Assembly (NCBI GenBank): GCA_003133245.1
Contig: PKWM01000047.1
Location: forward strand, 1 to 60,675
DNA from: Rhodoferax sp.
GTDB taxonomy: Bacteria > Pseudomonadota > Gammaproteobacteria > Burkholderiales > Burkholderiaceae_C
Direction of reading: 5' to 3'
Length of the DNA stretch: 60,675 nt
The position numbers were made by a program, and so were the translations under genes. Of the stretch, positions 58,636 to 60,675 are shown in pieces. Each line of letters starts with the position of its first letter. Position 1 is the stretch's first letter. The notes beneath the pieces were generated by a model. It saw only the letters and a program-made list of their open reading frames with translations, was not told the origin of the DNA and made no database searches.

Positions 58636-58863
58636 ATGAACTTATTTCGTTGCATTAGCATTTTGATAGTGACTTTTCTTCTGTCGCTAGGTGCAGTCGC
58701 GGCAAGTGATCCAAATAGAGTTGAAATTAGAGGAATTCCTCGCAAGCCGACTGTAGCTTATTCCCCGGCCACGGACGCAGTGAATACTGTTGAAGTGGGA
58801 GAAACTTTTGGGACCATAGGTGGCAAGGCGGGGTCTACGTGTCTAAATCAGACCCCAAGATAA
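58636..58863 (+). pseudogene. 5' fragment of a secreted protein gene
   Basis: A 75-codon frame with a clear signal peptide (MNLFRCISILIVTFLLSLGA, cleavage near VAA-SD) and AGGAGCG upstream reads normally to VEVGETFGTIGGK. It then runs through a GGGGTCT-AGACCCC palindrome and stops. The family-like remainder of such a protein appears in another frame in the next ORF. The gene is likely broken at the palindrome. Confidence 0.55.
58829..58855. repeat. GGGGTCT...AGACCCC palindrome at a gene junction
   Basis: Inverted 7-bp arms with a 12-base loop. The motif lies exactly where two coding frames meet. It is similar to the motifs at 17262, 17321 and 37532. Confidence 0.5.
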
Positions 58864-59399
58864 CGGGAGGATGGATACTATCAGGCGAAAAACTGGATAG
58901 CGCAATTTTGAGAAACTGGGAAGGCATTGCCTTAGAAATCAAGATCAAAGATGTGCGGGATGAAAGTAGCTTTAAAAGAGAACTCATTTATAACGGTGTA
59001 TCTCAGAATGTATTGTCAATTCTTTATCGCGAGTACAAAAATGATTGGGCTCGTCCGGCATTTTCTCAAGAATCGATGAAAAATATGGCTCAAGCGGAAA
59101 GATTGCGAAGATACTGCGATCTTTCATCCGTACTACAAATGCTCAAGAGTAAGACGGTGACCTTGCTTGATCCACGGTCTTGGCACGATAAGAACGACAC
59201 TTTTTATGTGGGTGAGTACGTAAAACGAAAGAAGCTAAAGACGCTACTTGCGTTTTGCATGACAAAGTCGAATGAAACATATCACCACTGGAGAATTTAT
59301 TCTCCGGGTACTGGTGGCGCTTGCGTAGTATTTAGAAGACAGGCGCTACTTGCAAGGCTGGACGAGTATGTCGATGTAACGATGGGGGATGTTATCTAA
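58839..59399 (+). pseudogene. Chimeric ORF: secreted-protein tail plus DUF2971 start
   Basis: The first about 80 codons (RDESSFKRELIYNGVSQNVL and YREYKNDWARPAFSQE) look like the C-terminal part of an uncharacterised secreted family, from memory. From RLRRYCDLSSVLQMLKSKTV onward the ORF looks like the N-terminal part of a DUF2971 protein (LLAFCMTKSNETYHHW, GGACVVF). The two parts appear joined in frame. The ORF ends at a TAA at 59397. The composition is AT-rich compared with the surroundings, which suggests recent acquisition. Confidence 0.55.
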
Positions 59400-59405
59400 A
59401 AAAAG

Positions 59406-59735
59406 ATGGGCGATATGCGAACGGAAGCCAAGAATGGCGGTTTGACGGTAACCAAACTACCTTTTCTAAAACGTGCAGGGTATGAAGCTGAAGAAGAGTA
59501 CCGAGTCCTATTTGAGAGTATCTCAGATGTGTCGTCTTTTATTAATTTTGAAATTTCAATAGATATGATCGAATCTATTCGGCTTAGCCCCTGGCTTCAC
59601 AAAGATCTGGTTGGTATAACGCGAGAAATAATTCACGGCATTAAAGGCTGCTCTAAACTTCGAGTTAGTGGATCAACATTGTTATCCAATGAGCAGTGGA
59701 AGAGATTTATTGAACCCAGCACTGGAATACGGTGA
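59406..59735 (+). pseudogene. 3' part of the DUF2971 gene after an in-frame stop
   Basis: It is in the same frame as the previous ORF and separated only by TAA-AAA-AAG. The sequence (LPFLKRAGYEAEEEYRVLFE) continues the DUF2971 pattern, in which a W/Y-E-x-E-x-R motif is typical. A single substitution (for example TAT to TAA) would explain the split. Readthrough cannot be excluded. Confidence 0.55.
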
Positions 59736-59913
59736 TAATTGGCTTTCTTTGTTAGCTTGTCAAAAGTTTGTGTGTGTCGGACATATGGGCGTACTGCGGG
59801 TAGCCATGAGTGATATCTGACTGGTAAGCTAAACATCGAAATTGAGTTTTCAGAAAGCTGCCGTTGACCACCGGCAGCAATCGCTGCGTTGCGGTCGACC
59901 AAATTGTGAATTT

Positions 59914-60195
59914 CTACGCCGTCATCGGTACCGCCGTGATGGGAATAATCACCCTGGGTTTGGCGGCTGCCTTGGCGGCGCGTTTTGCGGTCTTGCGCTG
60001 TCCGGGGAAGGCCAGCGCTTCGGTCAGCAGGTAGGCGGCCTGCGCATAGGACGTCGGACAGATCGCAAAGCATTTCTGGTAGTCCCAGTATTCTTTTTTG
60101 GCGACTTCCGCACCGTAGCTGACCTTGAGAAGAAAGGCGCTTTGAAAAGGGACAACGAAGACATTGTTTTGCTTTCCGGGATAAAAACCTAAGCA
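59914..60195 (-). pseudogene. Possible remnant coding region, family unknown
   Basis: A minus-strand frame without an ATG reads ...NNVFVVPFQSAFLLKVSYGA, EYWDYQKCFAICPTSYAQAA, YLLTEALAFPGQRKTAKRAA and a stop at 59914. Its protein-like composition and lysine/alanine-rich tail suggest a former gene, weakly like a phasin tail. A candidate start (MKNNFKLAVNRVL) is in another frame upstream, so a frameshift is possible. I do not recognise the family. Confidence 0.3.
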
Positions 60196-60269
60196 CCCTG
60201 TTGACCGCCAATTTGAAATTATTTTTCATAGCGCTGCGTCTTTTTTCGCAGCGATACGTCTTCACTGCC

Positions 60270-60675
60270 ATGACTACTTTGACTTCTCCCAATACCCGCT
60301 GGCACGTACGCCAGCCGATCGTTTTCCTGATCTTCGCCGCCGTGGTCTGGTTTGCCCTGTACCAGACGCTGGATCCTGCCGCCGAGGCGCTGGTGGCAGC
60401 GCTGCCGGTGGACCGCGCCAGCCACTTTGGGGGCGCACTGCAGTTCTTCTTTTACGACACGCCCAAGGTGCTGATGCTGCTGACGGGCGTGGTGTTCGTC
60501 ATGGGCATGATCAACAGCTATTTCACACCCGAGCGCACCCGTGCTTTGCTGGCTGGCAAGACGGAAGGTATGGCCAATGTGATGGCGGCATCGTTGGGCA
60601 TCGTCACCCCGTTTTGCTCATGTTCTGCCGTGCCCTTGTTTATTGGCTTTGTGCACCCGAGTTCATCAGCTAATC
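60270..60675 (+). CDS. Permease, ArsP/DUF318 type (partial)
   Basis: The gene runs off the end of the window. It starts MTTLTSPNTRWHVRQPIVFL. Hydrophobic segments and the FCSCSAVPLFIGF motif identify the SO_0444/ArsP-type permease family, members of which export organoarsenicals or other metal compounds. The last codons (HPSSSAN) no longer look like the family (usually QAGVPLG), so the gene may be interrupted right at the window edge. TACGTC and a weak GCC upstream give no clear binding site. Confidence 0.75.
   Translation, partial: MTTLTSPNTRWHVRQPIVFLIFAAVVWFALYQTLDPAAEALVAALPVDRASHFGGALQFFFYDTPKVLMLLTGVVFVMGMINSYFTPERTRALLAGKTEGMANVMAASLGIVTPFCSCSAVPLFIGFVHPSSSAN

Overview
The window reads as a chromosomal segment of a high-GC betaproteobacterium, order Burkholderiales, most likely Comamonadaceae close to Rhodoferax or Polaromonas. 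The basis is gene content and order (grxD; proS/rppH; rplU-rpmA-obgE-proB; hemE next to priA; phoH-ybeY; fused livM-livG) and several short palindromic repeats of the kind common in that family. No taxonomic search was run. Both window ends cut through the locus. The right end breaks a permease gene in its conserved core.

Layout: (1) 1-7.9 kb is housekeeping: monothiol glutaredoxin, a lytic transglycosylase, prolyl-tRNA synthetase, RNA pyrophosphohydrolase, proB, obgE, ribosomal proteins L27 and L21, and a polyprenyl diphosphate synthase. (2) 7.9-13.25 kb is a small integrated element in the 3' end of a tRNA-Pro(CGG) gene. It has 46-bp direct repeats at both ends, two convergent truncated tyrosine recombinases, an AlpA/excisionase-like regulator and a HipB-HipA toxin-antitoxin pair behind a near-consensus promoter. 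(3) 13.26-25.7 kb holds an AidB-like acyl-CoA dehydrogenase, a UvrD/Rep helicase, PriA, HemE, a DsbD/ScsB-like reductase, a DUF167 protein, a creatininase-family protein and a DMT exporter. (4) 25.9-34.6 kb is a catabolic and transport cluster: an ACMSD-like amidohydrolase, a four-gene polar amino acid ABC transporter, indolepyruvate ferredoxin oxidoreductase (iorAB) and a divergent Lrp-type regulator. (5) 34.7-41.4 kb holds a histidine phosphatase, RuvA, PhoH, YbeY, DbpA, an OB-fold secreted protein, an orphan degenerate helicase lobe, DUF6172, a 55-residue ORF and an AHSA1 protein. (6) 41.7-50.1 kb is the fused B12 mutase IcmF plus a branched-chain amino acid ABC transporter (livK-H-MG-F). 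A perfect 22-bp palindrome lies just upstream of icmF. (7) 50.4-55.2 kb holds CoaX, an M20 amidohydrolase, a molybdopterin oxidoreductase and a nitroreductase. (8) 55.2 kb to the end is accessory and partly decayed: a 161-bp palindromic element, an ECF sigma gene broken by a 71-bp tandem duplication, an XRE/AbiEii-type pair, an AT-rich block with broken or chimeric genes (secreted protein/DUF2971), and the start of an ArsP/DUF318-type permease.

Working together: iorAB, the Lrp regulator, the amino acid importer and the amidohydrolase suggest uptake and oxidation of (aromatic) amino acids. The liv importer and icmF suggest branched-chain acyl-CoA metabolism, possibly controlled by a MerR-type regulator through the palindrome.

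The most distinctive property of the window is how many unrelated short palindromic repeats it carries, and how often they touch genes. One is translated in frame inside priA, one inside icmF, one supplies the dsbD start codon, and others sit within tens of bases of obgE, phoH and hemE. No CRISPR array, rRNA or intact insertion sequence was seen.
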